Of a stretch of DNA of 64,000 bases, positions 28,733 through 37,439 are shown in pieces. The notes below the pieces were generated by a model. The model did no database searches. It saw only the letters and a program-made list of their open reading frames with translations, and was not told the origin of the DNA. The translations under genes were made by a program, and so were the position numbers. Within the stretch, counting starts at the first letter, position 1. The number at the start of each line of letters is the position of its first letter. Origin of the DNA: Lachnospiraceae bacterium (GTDB lineage: Bacteria; Bacillota; Clostridia; Lachnospirales; Lachnospiraceae); the NCBI GenBank assembly GCA_017518185.1, contig JAFWWB010000066.1, positions 1-64,000 of the forward strand, written 5' to 3'.

Positions 28733-30049
28733 TCAGGGATTACGGAGGCCTTTGGGATAAAGATTCTTAAGCCTTCCGCCCGCGCACCTGGCGCCGCCCA
28801 TGGGGATGGGGCCGAGACAGACGCTTGTATAGCCCTTTGACATGTCAGCAGGAGCCTGAAGCTCCCAGCCCGATAAGTACTTCAGGACATCCGGATCCGC
28901 GGGATCAAGCTCAAGACGGTTCTTCAGCCTGTTTCCGTAAGCAGAAAAGAAATGATGATGGGGGACAGGTTTTTTCCTGTCGTAGCCGGCCTGAAGCAGG
29001 GTGACGCCGGGGAGGCATTCCTCCGGCAGGGCCTCAGGCAGTCCGGACATAAGGAATATCCGCCCATCCATTTCATAAACGGGCAGGGAAGTGTCGGAAC
29101 ATCCCGCTTCTTCGAGGCATGAAGCTTTTGCAGGACGGACACCTGCCGGAAGCGCGGAACCTTTATTCTCCGAAAGCTCTCCGGGCTTTCTCAGATAGGT
29201 CATAAACTGGCCTTCACCTTTGAAAAGATGGGGATAGCACTTGTAAGCGCCGGGAACGGTCTCCAGAGCCAGCTCTTTGACTATGGCAGGAGCCTCATCG
29301 GGAATAAGCCCCAGGGAAAGGAGATATTCCAGCTGCTCTTCGTCTTCTTCCGGCGCCCAGGTGCAGGTGGAGTAGATGAGACGGCCTCCGGGCTTTAACA
29401 TGCTTTCGGCGGATCTCAGTATTTCCTTCTGCCGGAGAGCACAGTTTTTGATATTTTCAGGGCTCCACTGTTCCACGGCCTCGCTGTATTTGCGGAACAT
29501 CCCCTCACCCGAGCAGGGGGCGTCCACAAGTATAAGGTCAAAGTATTCAGGATAAAGGAGCGAAAGTCCGGAAGGCTCCGAGCGTGTGATACAGACATTG
29601 GTATAGCCCATACGCTCCATATTGGAGATAAGGATCTTATTCCTGCCCGGATGGGGCTCGTTGGCGATGAGAATTCCGCTGCCCTTAAGCTTCGAAGCGA
29701 GCTGGGAAGTCTTTCCTCCCGGAGCAGCACAGAGATCGAGAACGCGCATGCCGCTCTTAAGCTCTATACCGGAGAGCACCAGCATGGCAGCCGGATCCTG
29801 CATATATACCGCTCCCGCATGGTGCAGGGGGTGATGTCCGGGGTGTTCGTCATTACAGACAAAAGCTCCCGGATACAGCGTTTCACAGAAGCCGGCGGGC
29901 GCCAGCTTTTCAAAGTCTTCCGGAGACAGTGCTGCGGTGTTTACATGAAAAGAACGGACCGGCGGTTCTTCAAGACTGTTAAGGAAATCCTGAAGGCCGT
30001 CGCCCAGCTGTGAAGACATGCGTTTTACAAATTCTTCGTTTAACTGCAT
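28733..30049 (-). CDS. RsmF/RsmB-family rRNA cytosine-5 methyltransferase
   Basis: Likely makes m5C in 16S rRNA using S-adenosylmethionine. From ATG at 30047-30049 the protein has 438 residues. The start MQLNEEFVKRM matches the usual first residues of the family, so the longer open frame upstream is rejected. The SAM site VLDLCAAPGGKT lies near residue 104, and the two catalytic cysteines are in DAPCSGEGMF and YSTCTW. The C-terminus (about 300-438) is the extra RsmF-type domain ending in a GARCAGGRLKN-like region. It is the only minus-strand gene of the window, convergent with rlmH and divergent from pdp. Exact rRNA target is inferred from family only. Confidence 0.93.
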   Translation of the reverse strand: MQLNEEFVKRMSSQLGDGLQDFLNSLEEPPVRSFHVNTAALSPEDFEKLAPAGFCETLYPGAFVCNDEHPGHHPLHHAGAVYMQDPAAMLVLSGIELKSGMRVLDLCAAPGGKTSQLASKLKGSGILIANEPHPGRNKILISNMERMGYTNVCITRSEPSGLSLLYPEYFDLILVDAPCSGEGMFRKYSEAVEQWSPENIKNCALRQKEILRSAESMLKPGGRLIYSTCTWAPEEDEEQLEYLLSLGLIPDEAPAIVKELALETVPGAYKCYPHLFKGEGQFMTYLRKPGELSENKGSALPAGVRPAKASCLEEAGCSDTSLPVYEMDGRIFLMSGLPEALPEECLPGVTLLQAGYDRKKPVPHHHFFSAYGNRLKNRLELDPADPDVLKYLSGWELQAPADMSKGYTSVCLGPIPMGGARCAGGRLKNLYPKGLRNP

Positions 30050-30056
30050 GAGGGTG

Positions 30057-30085
30057 ATTATAACACCTTGATCGATGGCAGTCAA
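30057..30085 (-). promoter_or_regulatory. Sigma-A promoter of the RsmF-like gene, apparently leaderless
   Basis: On the minus strand TTGACT (30085 down to 30080), 17 bases, then TATAAT (30062 down to 30057). The start codon A is at 30049, eight bases after the -10 box, where transcription itself should begin. No Shine-Dalgarno sequence precedes the ATG. Confidence 0.82.
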
Positions 30086-30116
30086 AAAGTGAAAAATCTT
30101 AAAGGAGGATACGACC

Positions 30117-31421
30117 ATGAACATGTGTGAACTGATCGACAAAAAGAAGCGCGGCCTTGAACTTTCCACAGACGAGATCTACGCGATGATATCAGGCTAC
30201 ACCAGGGGGGACATCCCGGATTACCAGATGTCCGCAATGACCATGGCCATATGTTTTCAGGGAATGAGCAAAAGAGAGACCCTGGATCTTACACTGGCCA
30301 TGAGGGATTCCGGCAGTGTCCTGGATCTTTCCTCCATTGACGGGATAAAATCCGATAAACATTCCACCGGCGGTGTGGGAGATAAGACCAGCCTCGCACT
30401 CCTTCCGCTGGTCTCAGCCCTCGGTGTTAAAGTGGCCAAGATGAGCGGCAGGGGCCTTGGGCATACCGGCGGCACCATAGATAAGCTGGAGAGCATTCCC
30501 GGCTTCAATACTTCACTGGACACTCCACGCTTTATCAAACAGGTAAAGGATATAGGCTTTGCGCTTACGGGACAGAGCATGGCTCTGGCTCCCGCCGATA
30601 AAAAGCTCTATGCCCTCAGAGACGTTACCGCCACCGTGGACCAGCTTTCCCTTATAGCCAGCTCCATCATGAGCAAAAAGCTGGCTTCAGGAGCCGATTC
30701 CATCGTGCTTGATGTAAAATGCGGCAGCGGCGCTTTCATGCGCGGGCAGGAGGATGCGGAAGCCCTGGCGGCTGCCATGACCGAGATAGGAAGGAGCGCG
30801 GGTAAATCCGTAAGAGCTTATATCACTGATATGGACCAGCCTCTGGGCAATGCCATAGGTAATGCCATCGAGGTAAAGGAGGCCATACTCACACTTAAAG
30901 GAAAAGGCCCTGCGGATTTTACTGAGCTTGTTTATACACTGGGCGAGGGCATGCTCACCTCAGCAGGCATCACTTCCGACAGTGAGACCGCCAGAATCCT
31001 TATGGAAAAAGCCATCAGCAGCGGCAGCGCACTGGACCAGCTGGCCCGTTTCGTGCGTGCTCAGGGAGGGGACGACAGCTTCATCTATGATGAGAACAGG
31101 CTTAAGATATCACAGTACAGCACAAACATCTGCGCTGATGAGGACGGATATGTGACCGGCATAGACTGCGACAGCGCCGGACTGGCTTCACTGGCCCTTG
31201 GCGCGGGACGCGAAAAGATAGGCGACGAAATAGACCACGGCGCAGGCATCATGCTCCATAAGAAGTGCGGGGATGAGGTGCTGGAAGGCAACTCGCTGGC
31301 CACACTCTACAGCAGTGATGAAGGAAAGCTTAAGGCTGCCGCTGAGCGCCTTAAGGCTGCATACCATATAGGAAAGGAAGCTCCCGGAAAGAGGAGCGTG
31401 ATAATAAAAGAGGTAGTATAA
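30117..31421 (+). CDS. pdp: Pyrimidine-nucleoside (thymidine) phosphorylase
   Basis: Splits uridine, deoxyuridine or thymidine with phosphate to base plus (deoxy)ribose-1-phosphate for salvage. The 434-residue protein carries the family signature KHSTGGVGDKTSL near residue 82 and the SGRGLGHTGGTIDKLE segment near 110. Its length and the N-terminus MxxxxLIDKKKRG fit the Gram-positive Pdp/DeoA-type. AAAGGAGG at 30101-30108 lies eight bases before the ATG. It heads a run of sixteen packed genes and is divergent from the RsmF-like gene with 67 bases between start codons. I cannot separate pdp from deoA specificity by sequence alone. Confidence 0.94.
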   Translation: MNMCELIDKKKRGLELSTDEIYAMISGYTRGDIPDYQMSAMTMAICFQGMSKRETLDLTLAMRDSGSVLDLSSIDGIKSDKHSTGGVGDKTSLALLPLVSALGVKVAKMSGRGLGHTGGTIDKLESIPGFNTSLDTPRFIKQVKDIGFALTGQSMALAPADKKLYALRDVTATVDQLSLIASSIMSKKLASGADSIVLDVKCGSGAFMRGQEDAEALAAAMTEIGRSAGKSVRAYITDMDQPLGNAIGNAIEVKEAILTLKGKGPADFTELVYTLGEGMLTSAGITSDSETARILMEKAISSGSALDQLARFVRAQGGDDSFIYDENRLKISQYSTNICADEDGYVTGIDCDSAGLASLALGAGREKIGDEIDHGAGIMLHKKCGDEVLEGNSLATLYSSDEGKLKAAAERLKAAYHIGKEAPGKRSVIIKEVV

Positions 31422-31422
31422 G

Positions 31423-32403
31423 TTGGCAGAAGAGGCATATATAAAAAAGGGGATAGAATTCCCCCCAGAGGTGACCAAGATCATCTTCGGCGCCGGAGAC
31501 AGATATATCCGCAAGCTGGAAGCAGAGCTGGAAGTTACGGTGACTGACCGTGACGGCACGGTGAAAATAAGCGGGAGCGAGAAGAACGTTAACCGCGCCA
31601 TAAGGCTTTTGAGAGACCTTGGGGAAATAGCAAAGAACGAGCATTCCCTGGAATCACACAAACTGGAATACGGGCTCGCCCTTGCCATGGAGGACCGTGA
31701 GGAGGAGCTTCTCAAACTCGACAAGGATATGATCTGCCGCACGGTCACAGGCAAGCCGGTCAAACCCAAGACCGCCGGGCAGAAAAAATATGTGGATGCC
31801 ATAAAGGACAATATGATAGTCTTCGGCACAGGCCCTGCGGGAACCGGCAAGACTTATCTGGCAATGGCAATGGCTATTACAGCTTTCAGGCATGAAGAGG
31901 TGGGCCGCATAATACTCACAAGGCCTGCCATAGAAGCGGGAGAAAAGCTGGGCTTTCTTCCCGGAGACCTGCAGAGCAAGGTCGATCCCTATCTGAGGCC
32001 GCTCTATGACGCCTTATACCAGATCATGGGAGCTGAAAGCTTCCAGAAAAATATGGAAAAGGGACTGATAGAAGTGGCTCCCCTGGCCTATATGAGAGGA
32101 CGCACACTGGATAATTCCTTTATCATACTGGATGAGGCCCAGAATACAACGCCGGCACAGATGAAGATGTTTCTTACCCGTATAGGTTTCGGCTCCAAGG
32201 CTGTGATCACCGGTGACATGACCCAGAAGGACCTTTCGGCACATACACTTTCAGGTCTGGAGGAAGCTTTCAGGGTTCTCAGAAAGGTTGAGGGCATATC
32301 CTTCCAGGAGCTTACCGCCTCCGATGTGGTGAGACACCCGCTGGTCATGCGCATAGTCCAGGCTTACGATAATTACGAGAAGAGCAGGAAGACAAAAAGA
32401 TGA
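31423..32403 (+). CDS. phoH: PhoH-like ATPase
   Basis: Cytoplasmic P-loop ATPase often encoded next to ybeY and linked to RNA metabolism or ribosome quality control. The 326-residue protein starts at TTG with AGAGG eight bases upstream. A small KH-like N-terminal domain (about 15-75) is followed by the ATPase core with Walker A GPAGTGKT near residue 138 and Walker B FIILDEAQN near 237, then the ITGD and SDVVRHPLV segments. The stop overlaps ybeY by four bases, the common phoH-ybeY pair. Confidence 0.95.
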   Translation: MAEEAYIKKGIEFPPEVTKIIFGAGDRYIRKLEAELEVTVTDRDGTVKISGSEKNVNRAIRLLRDLGEIAKNEHSLESHKLEYGLALAMEDREEELLKLDKDMICRTVTGKPVKPKTAGQKKYVDAIKDNMIVFGTGPAGTGKTYLAMAMAITAFRHEEVGRIILTRPAIEAGEKLGFLPGDLQSKVDPYLRPLYDALYQIMGAESFQKNMEKGLIEVAPLAYMRGRTLDNSFIILDEAQNTTPAQMKMFLTRIGFGSKAVITGDMTQKDLSAHTLSGLEEAFRVLRKVEGISFQELTASDVVRHPLVMRIVQAYDNYEKSRKTKR

Positions 32404-32903
32404 TCACTCTTTATACCGAATGTGATAGCGATTTCATAGAGGATTATGATATAATCGGAAGAGAGCTGCTGGAAGCAGGGCTTAAGCATTTTGACTGCCC
32501 CTGTGACTGCGAGATCTCATTGTACATTGTGGATGGCGAGACCATAAGACAGACCAACAGCGAACAACGGGGGATAGATAAGGTGACGGATGTGCTTTCT
32601 TTTCCGGCCCTTCCCTTTGAACCCTCGGATACCGCTGATTTTTCCATTGTGGAGGAACTGGAGCACGAGCTTTTCTTCGACCCGGAAAACGGCTGCCTTA
32701 TACTGGGAGAGATAATGATATGTGCCTCAAAGGTGTTTTCACAGGCTGAGGAATACGGCCATTCGCCCTTGAGGGAATATGCCTTCCTGATCATCCATTC
32801 GCTGCTGCATCTTCTGGGCTACGATCATGAGGATGATGAAGACAGACTGAAGATGGAAGAGATGCAGGAAAAGATACTTACGGAGGCCGGATATGAGCGA
32901 TAA
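32400..32903 (+). CDS. ybeY: Endoribonuclease YbeY (rRNA maturation factor)
   Basis: Zinc endoribonuclease needed for 16S rRNA 3' processing and 70S quality control. The 167-residue protein shows the KVTDVLSFP motif near residue 61 and the metal site HSLLHLLGYDH near 131-141, with three histidines. It overlaps phoH by ATGA, and the start of the flippase-like gene lies inside its last 11 bases, so all three are co-translated. Confidence 0.97.
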   Translation: MITLYTECDSDFIEDYDIIGRELLEAGLKHFDCPCDCEISLYIVDGETIRQTNSEQRGIDKVTDVLSFPALPFEPSDTADFSIVEELEHELFFDPENGCLILGEIMICASKVFSQAEEYGHSPLREYAFLIIHSLLHLLGYDHEDDEDRLKMEEMQEKILTEAGYER

Positions 32904-34530
32904 GAAGTCCGGAAGAAGAAGGCTGCGGATAAGCCAGGCGGAGATAACGATACTCTGTATGCTGGCAGTGCTCCTTCTCAGCTTTTTCACACGCTGCCTG
33001 GTGGTAAGACGCACTGGAGTCAATTCTGCGGCTTATCTTTATCTGCCCGCGGAGCTTGCCGAATTCTGCCTTTTATTTCCCGCAGGAACAGCCTCGGCGT
33101 TAAGAAGACTGAGCGGACGCCGGGCTGAGTCAGGGTTCTACAGGAATGCAAAGCATCTGTTCAACAGTGCTTTTCTTTCCGTGCTTGTATATTGCATACT
33201 TGCTGCAGTAATATGGTTTCTGGCGGCATCTCCCCTTACCGGTATCCTCCCCACGGGGCGTCTCGGGCTTAAACCCTTTTTGTGGTTTCTGCCCGTGCTG
33301 ATACTTGATATCCTTACCCTTCTTTTCCAGAGTTATATGGAAGGCATCTCCGGCGGTATGGGGATAGGTTTTTCACTGCTGGTAAAGCAGACCGCCCTGT
33401 TTGTGCTCATGTTCCTCTTTGCCGGCAGGCTTGATGAGGAGGGAATGCGTTCTGCAGCCATGCTCAAGAACGAAGAGGTTGAATATGTCTATTCTTCCCT
33501 GAACATGATAAGGCTTTATATCATCGCCGCAGGTCTTGGGTTTGCCGCCATGCTCTTTAACTGGGTAAGCTCCTCTGCTGACAGGGCAAGACGTATCGCC
33601 GGCGATCAGAACAGGAAGCGTGAAGACAGCGAAAGACTGCTCATGTCCCTTGCCGTTCCTTCAGCCCTTGCTTTTCTGGCCATAAACCTTTGCTTCACCG
33701 CGTTTCTGGTTTTGCGCATCATCATGCATCCCGATGATTCCATACTTGCGGGATCCTACAGCTGGGGGATATATTCAGGTATATTCCGTTCTCTTTTTCT
33801 TATTCCCTTCTGCCTTGTAGGCATACTTCATCTCTTTTCATCAAGGGAGGTAGCCCTCGGACTGGAGCAGGGCGATACCCACGAGATAAGGATAAAGTTT
33901 TCCGGCATGCTGACGGATACAGCACTTATTGCCGCATTTTTCTGCGCCGTCATCACAGGAGCCGCACCCGCCCTTGTAAGGGGGCTTTTCGGAACTGATT
34001 CCGCCATGGCAGTGAGGATGGTACGTCTTTCGGGCCTTTCCGTATTTGCCATGTGTCTTGCCTCGGCCACTACCTTTGAGCTCATGGCCATCAAACGCCC
34101 CCTTAATGCTTTTGTGGCAGGGCTTGCAGGACTTGTTCCGGCAGTTATCATAATCTTTTCCACCGGCTCAGAAGGCTTCTGGGATATCTATTCGATAATT
34201 CCCGCTTCGCTGGCTTATTTTACCGTGCTTGCTGTCTTTAATTTTGCAAGCCTCGGCCGTTACCTGCATCTTACGCCCGATCTGCCCAAGCAGCTTTACG
34301 GGCCTCTCGTCTGTATGGTGATAACCGGAGCGGTATGTTTTGCTGCAGTTGCGCTCCTTATGCTTATACTGCCGGCGGTCATCGTGCTGGTAATCGCACT
34401 TTTGCTCTGCATTGCATTATTTACCTTTTTGGCCTCCGCACTCAAATGCATCACCTCTTACACCATAAAGTCACTGCCCCTCGGAAGGGTGATCTACAGG
34501 CTGCTGCGTATGCTGCGGCTGATGAGATGA
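32893..34530 (+). CDS. Polytopic membrane protein, MOP-superfamily (MurJ/SpoVB-like) flippase candidate
   Basis: A 545-residue protein with about 13-14 predicted membrane helices spread over the whole length, a cytoplasmic basic N-terminus and a basic C-terminal tail. Pattern and length resemble MOP exporters that flip lipid-linked wall precursors, but similarity is weak: I see helix arrangement and a few charged residues in membrane spans rather than a diagnostic motif. The start ATG lies 11 bases before the ybeY stop, and its stop overlaps the next gene by ATGA. The operon holds no other lipid-II genes. It could also be a Clostridial membrane family without known function. Confidence 0.68.
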   Translation: MSDKKSGRRRLRISQAEITILCMLAVLLLSFFTRCLVVRRTGVNSAAYLYLPAELAEFCLLFPAGTASALRRLSGRRAESGFYRNAKHLFNSAFLSVLVYCILAAVIWFLAASPLTGILPTGRLGLKPFLWFLPVLILDILTLLFQSYMEGISGGMGIGFSLLVKQTALFVLMFLFAGRLDEEGMRSAAMLKNEEVEYVYSSLNMIRLYIIAAGLGFAAMLFNWVSSSADRARRIAGDQNRKREDSERLLMSLAVPSALAFLAINLCFTAFLVLRIIMHPDDSILAGSYSWGIYSGIFRSLFLIPFCLVGILHLFSSREVALGLEQGDTHEIRIKFSGMLTDTALIAAFFCAVITGAAPALVRGLFGTDSAMAVRMVRLSGLSVFAMCLASATTFELMAIKRPLNAFVAGLAGLVPAVIIIFSTGSEGFWDIYSIIPASLAYFTVLAVFNFASLGRYLHLTPDLPKQLYGPLVCMVITGAVCFAAVALLMLILPAVIVLVIALLLCIALFTFLASALKCITSYTIKSLPLGRVIYRLLRMLRLMR

Positions 34531-35816
34531 GTAAACGGGTCGCAATAATAGGCGGAGGCATGGCAGGGATATGTTCAGCCCTGCTGCTGGCCGCTTCCTG
34601 TGAAGTATGTATCATCGAGAGACAGGACCGCATCGGGAAAAAGCTGCTCCTTACAGGGAACGGACGCTGCAATATATCGAACACCGAGGTGTCACCCGAG
34701 GATTATGTCTGCGGTGATAAGGAGAGGCTGGGCTGTATACTGGCTGCCTTCGGGCCTCAGGAAAGAGACGGATTTTTTGAAGAACTGGGACTGTATACGC
34801 AGACTGTCAAAGGCGGCATATACCCGCTCAGCAACCAGGCCTCTTCGGTACTCGATGCCCTGCGTTTTGCCCTGACAGAACGGGGCGTACAGGTAAAATG
34901 CGGATTAACGGTTACCGATATCAATAAGGAAGATTTGCCTGACGGCAAATCTTTGAAGCGCCTCAAAGCCGGCGCGGGCTCCCCCGGGCTGAGCCCGGGG
35001 GCAGAAAATGAAGGCGGCCGTTACTGCCTGGTGACCGGCGGAGGGGTAAAGAGCAGGCTTTTTGATGCCGTTATCATTGCGGGCGGAGGAAGGGCCGGAG
35101 TATACGGCGAGGAAAAGCAGAATGCTTTCAGCCTTGCGGCAAGGCTCGGACACAGTGTCACCGCCTCACATCCCGCGCTCTGTGCCTTAAGATGCGGAAA
35201 CGATATGGCTGTTACGGCAGGTGTCAGGGCAAACGCCCGTGTAAGCGCAGGAGGATACAGCGAAGAAGGAGAGCTGCAGTTTACGAAGGAAGGCCTTTCG
35301 GGCATCCCCGTATTCCAGCTCAGTCTTTATCTTAACGGAAACGAAAGAGAGGCTATGGTGGATCTTCTTCCGGGCTTTGACTCTGACGTTTCCTATGGAG
35401 ACATGATGGACAGGCGTCTTGAATGCTTTGGTGACAGGAATGCGGAGGATTTTTTTGCCGGACTGCTAAACAAAAAACTGGCGCAGGAGCTTCGCCGGCG
35501 CATAGGGATGTCAGCCACCGACAGCATGTCTTCCCTGACGCCGGAAAAATATGAGAGACTTAAGAAGCTTATCAGGGCTCTGCCCTATGATATAAAAGGA
35601 ACCGCAGGCTATAAAAATGCCCAGGTCTCTGCAGGAGGCGTGCCTCTTGCGGAGCTTACGGAAGGACTGGGATCCCGTTTTGCAAAGGGTGTATGGTTTG
35701 CCGGGGAGATGCTGGATGTAACAGGACGCTGCGGAGGATATAATCTTCATTTTGCCATGGCAAGCGCCTTTACATGCGCTGCTGATATAAAAAGGAGCTT
35801 GGATGTACAGGCTTGA
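34527..35816 (+). CDS. BaiN/HI0933-family NAD(P)/FAD-dependent oxidoreductase
   Basis: Flavoprotein of the HI0933/BaiN/RdsA family, usually annotated as an aminoacetone or bile-acid-type oxidoreductase; true substrate unknown. The ATG at 34527 (ATGA overlap with the preceding stop) is followed at once by the dinucleotide motif VAIIGGGMAGICSALLL, which fixes the start; product 429 residues. GKKLLLTGNGRCNISN near residue 38 is the family FAD motif, and the C-terminal TGRCGGYNLHFAMASA closes the FAD site. Residues about 135-162 contain an extra Gly/Pro/Lys-rich stretch encoded by two perfect DNA hairpins, which looks like an in-frame insertion. It overlaps the next flavoprotein gene by 14 bases. 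Confidence 0.9.
   Translation: MSKRVAIIGGGMAGICSALLLAASCEVCIIERQDRIGKKLLLTGNGRCNISNTEVSPEDYVCGDKERLGCILAAFGPQERDGFFEELGLYTQTVKGGIYPLSNQASSVLDALRFALTERGVQVKCGLTVTDINKEDLPDGKSLKRLKAGAGSPGLSPGAENEGGRYCLVTGGGVKSRLFDAVIIAGGGRAGVYGEEKQNAFSLAARLGHSVTASHPALCALRCGNDMAVTAGVRANARVSAGGYSEEGELQFTKEGLSGIPVFQLSLYLNGNEREAMVDLLPGFDSDVSYGDMMDRRLECFGDRNAEDFFAGLLNKKLAQELRRRIGMSATDSMSSLTPEKYERLKKLIRALPYDIKGTAGYKNAQVSAGGVPLAELTEGLGSRFAKGVWFAGEMLDVTGRCGGYNLHFAMASAFTCAADIKRSLDVQA
34930..34953 (+). repeat. Perfect hairpin inside the BaiN-like gene (10-bp stem)
   Basis: AAGATTTGCC at 34930-34939 and its complement at 34944-34953 are separated by TGAC. It lies in coding sequence, upstream of a second hairpin by 27 bases. 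Confidence 0.85.
34981..35001 (+). repeat. Perfect GC-rich hairpin inside the BaiN-like gene (9-bp stem)
   Basis: CCCCCGGGC at 34981-34989 and GCCCGGGGG at 34993-35001 enclose TGA. All stem pairs are G-C. It encodes SPGLSPG in frame. Confidence 0.87.
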
Positions 35817-37428
35817 CGGATTGAAGCTCACCCCGCCGGCCGGAGATGAGCGGAACAGACTCATAAAGGAGACCGCGGCTAAGCTCAGGATAAGCGCGGG
35901 GCATATCGAACATTTTACCATAATAAAACGCTCACTTGATGCCCGCCGGAAGCCCGAGATACGGCTGGTATACAGCGTAGCTTTTGAGCTTACCCACAGG
36001 GATGAGGGGCTGAGGCTTCTGGAGCTCAGCGAACGAAGGAACGGAGGGCTTAAGCTATACCAGCCTCTGGAATACTCACTGCCGCAGACGGTAAAAGGCC
36101 GTGATCTCAGCCATATAAAAGTTATGGTCGTGGGAAGCGGCCCGGCAGGTCTTTTCTGCGCGTATAACCTGGCAAAAGCAGGTTTCTGTCCCATAGTGGT
36201 GGAAAGGGGCAGTTGCGTCGAAAAAAGAGATAAAAAGGTAGAGCTTTTCTGGGGCAAGGGCGAATTTGACCGCGAGTGCAACGTACAGTTCGGCGAAGGC
36301 GGAGCCGGTACTTTTTCCGACGGAAAACTTTATACCCAGGTTAACGACAGACATGGTATAATAAGAGAAGTGCTGAAGACCTTTGTGCATTTCGGTGCCG
36401 ATGAGGATATAATGTATTCCGCCCATCCCCATGTGGGGACCGACGTACTTAAGGATGTAGTCGTAAATATGCGGAAAGCCATAGAGGCAAGAGGCGGAGT
36501 GTTTTACTTTGACAGCCTTATGATGAAGCCGCTGGTCTCGGGAGGCTGCCTTAAGGGCGCCGAGATCATGAGCGGAGGCACCATAAAGGAGATTGCCCTT
36601 AATGCAATGGTGTTATGTACCGGCCATTCTGCAAGGGATACTTACAGGGTACTTGATGAATGCGGGCTGAACCTGGCCTCAAAGCCTTTTGCGGTGGGCT
36701 TCCGCATCCAGCACCCGCAGACTCTCATCGATCTTGCCCAGTACGGCGGGGGCTATGAGGAGAAAGAGCTGCCACCCTCGGAATACAAGCTCACCTATAC
36801 TGCAGCTTCAGGAAGAGGAGTATACTCCTTCTGTATGTGTCCCGGCGGCTATGTGATAAATGCTTCCGGAGAAGAAGAACGCCTGTGTGTGAACGGTATG
36901 AGCTACCGCGGAAGGAAGGGGAAGAATGCCAATTCCGCCATAGTGGCACAGGTGGACGAGAATGTTTACGGGAGCGGTCTCTACGACGGCATGCATTTCC
37001 AGGAAAAACTGGAGAGCGCCGCTTTCGGACTGGCCGGAGGAGCAGTGCCGACAGAGAGACTTGCGGATTTTATGTCTGAAAAGGAAGACGGGCTCATAAA
37101 AGGCATAGAGCCCGCAATAAAAGGCCGCTTTGAATATGCCCCCCTTAACGGGCTGCTTCCAGCAGCTCTTGAGAGGGATATTAAAGAAGGCCTAGGCCAC
37201 TTTGGCCTGATAATAAAAGGCTTTGATCACGGAGATGCGCTGCTTTCCGGAGTTGAGAGCAGGACCTCAGCTCCCCTTAAGATACTCAGGGGCGAGGACG
37301 GACAGAGCAATATAAGAGGGATATATCCCTGCGGTGAGGGCGCGGGCTACGCAGGAGGCATCACCTCCGCCGCAGCCGACGGCATAAGGACCGCAGAAAA
37401 GATAATATACAGATACGGTGGCTTTTGA
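35803..37428 (+). CDS. FAD-dependent oxidoreductase with ferredoxin-like N-terminal domain
   Basis: A 541-residue predicted flavoprotein of the family often annotated as NAD(P)/FAD-dependent dehydrogenase or uncharacterised FAD-utilising protein. Residues 1-90 form a small alpha-beta domain; the FAD Rossmann motif VMVVGSGPAGLFCAYNLAKAG lies near 107-127, RECNVQFGEGGAGTFSDGKL spans about 153-172 and the closing motif YPCGEGAGYAGGITSAAADG sits near 509-528. No membrane segment. Start ATG is 14 bases inside the preceding gene, after AAAAAGGAG. With the BaiN-like neighbour it forms a two-flavoprotein unit between a flippase-like gene and proB. Substrate unknown. Confidence 0.9.
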   Translation: MYRLDGLKLTPPAGDERNRLIKETAAKLRISAGHIEHFTIIKRSLDARRKPEIRLVYSVAFELTHRDEGLRLLELSERRNGGLKLYQPLEYSLPQTVKGRDLSHIKVMVVGSGPAGLFCAYNLAKAGFCPIVVERGSCVEKRDKKVELFWGKGEFDRECNVQFGEGGAGTFSDGKLYTQVNDRHGIIREVLKTFVHFGADEDIMYSAHPHVGTDVLKDVVVNMRKAIEARGGVFYFDSLMMKPLVSGGCLKGAEIMSGGTIKEIALNAMVLCTGHSARDTYRVLDECGLNLASKPFAVGFRIQHPQTLIDLAQYGGGYEEKELPPSEYKLTYTAASGRGVYSFCMCPGGYVINASGEEERLCVNGMSYRGRKGKNANSAIVAQVDENVYGSGLYDGMHFQEKLESAAFGLAGGAVPTERLADFMSEKEDGLIKGIEPAIKGRFEYAPLNGLLPAALERDIKEGLGHFGLIIKGFDHGDALLSGVESRTSAPLKILRGEDGQSNIRGIYPCGEGAGYAGGITSAAADGIRTAEKIIYRYGGF

Positions 37429-37439
37429 AGGAGCAGATG

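Noticed and set aside
30035..30064. A plus-strand promoter for pdp (TTCGTT, 18 bases, TATAAC) overlapping the minus-strand promoter.
   Set aside because: The -35 is poor and the -10 may simply reflect the symmetry of TTATAA. pdp must have a promoter nearby, but I could not fix it.
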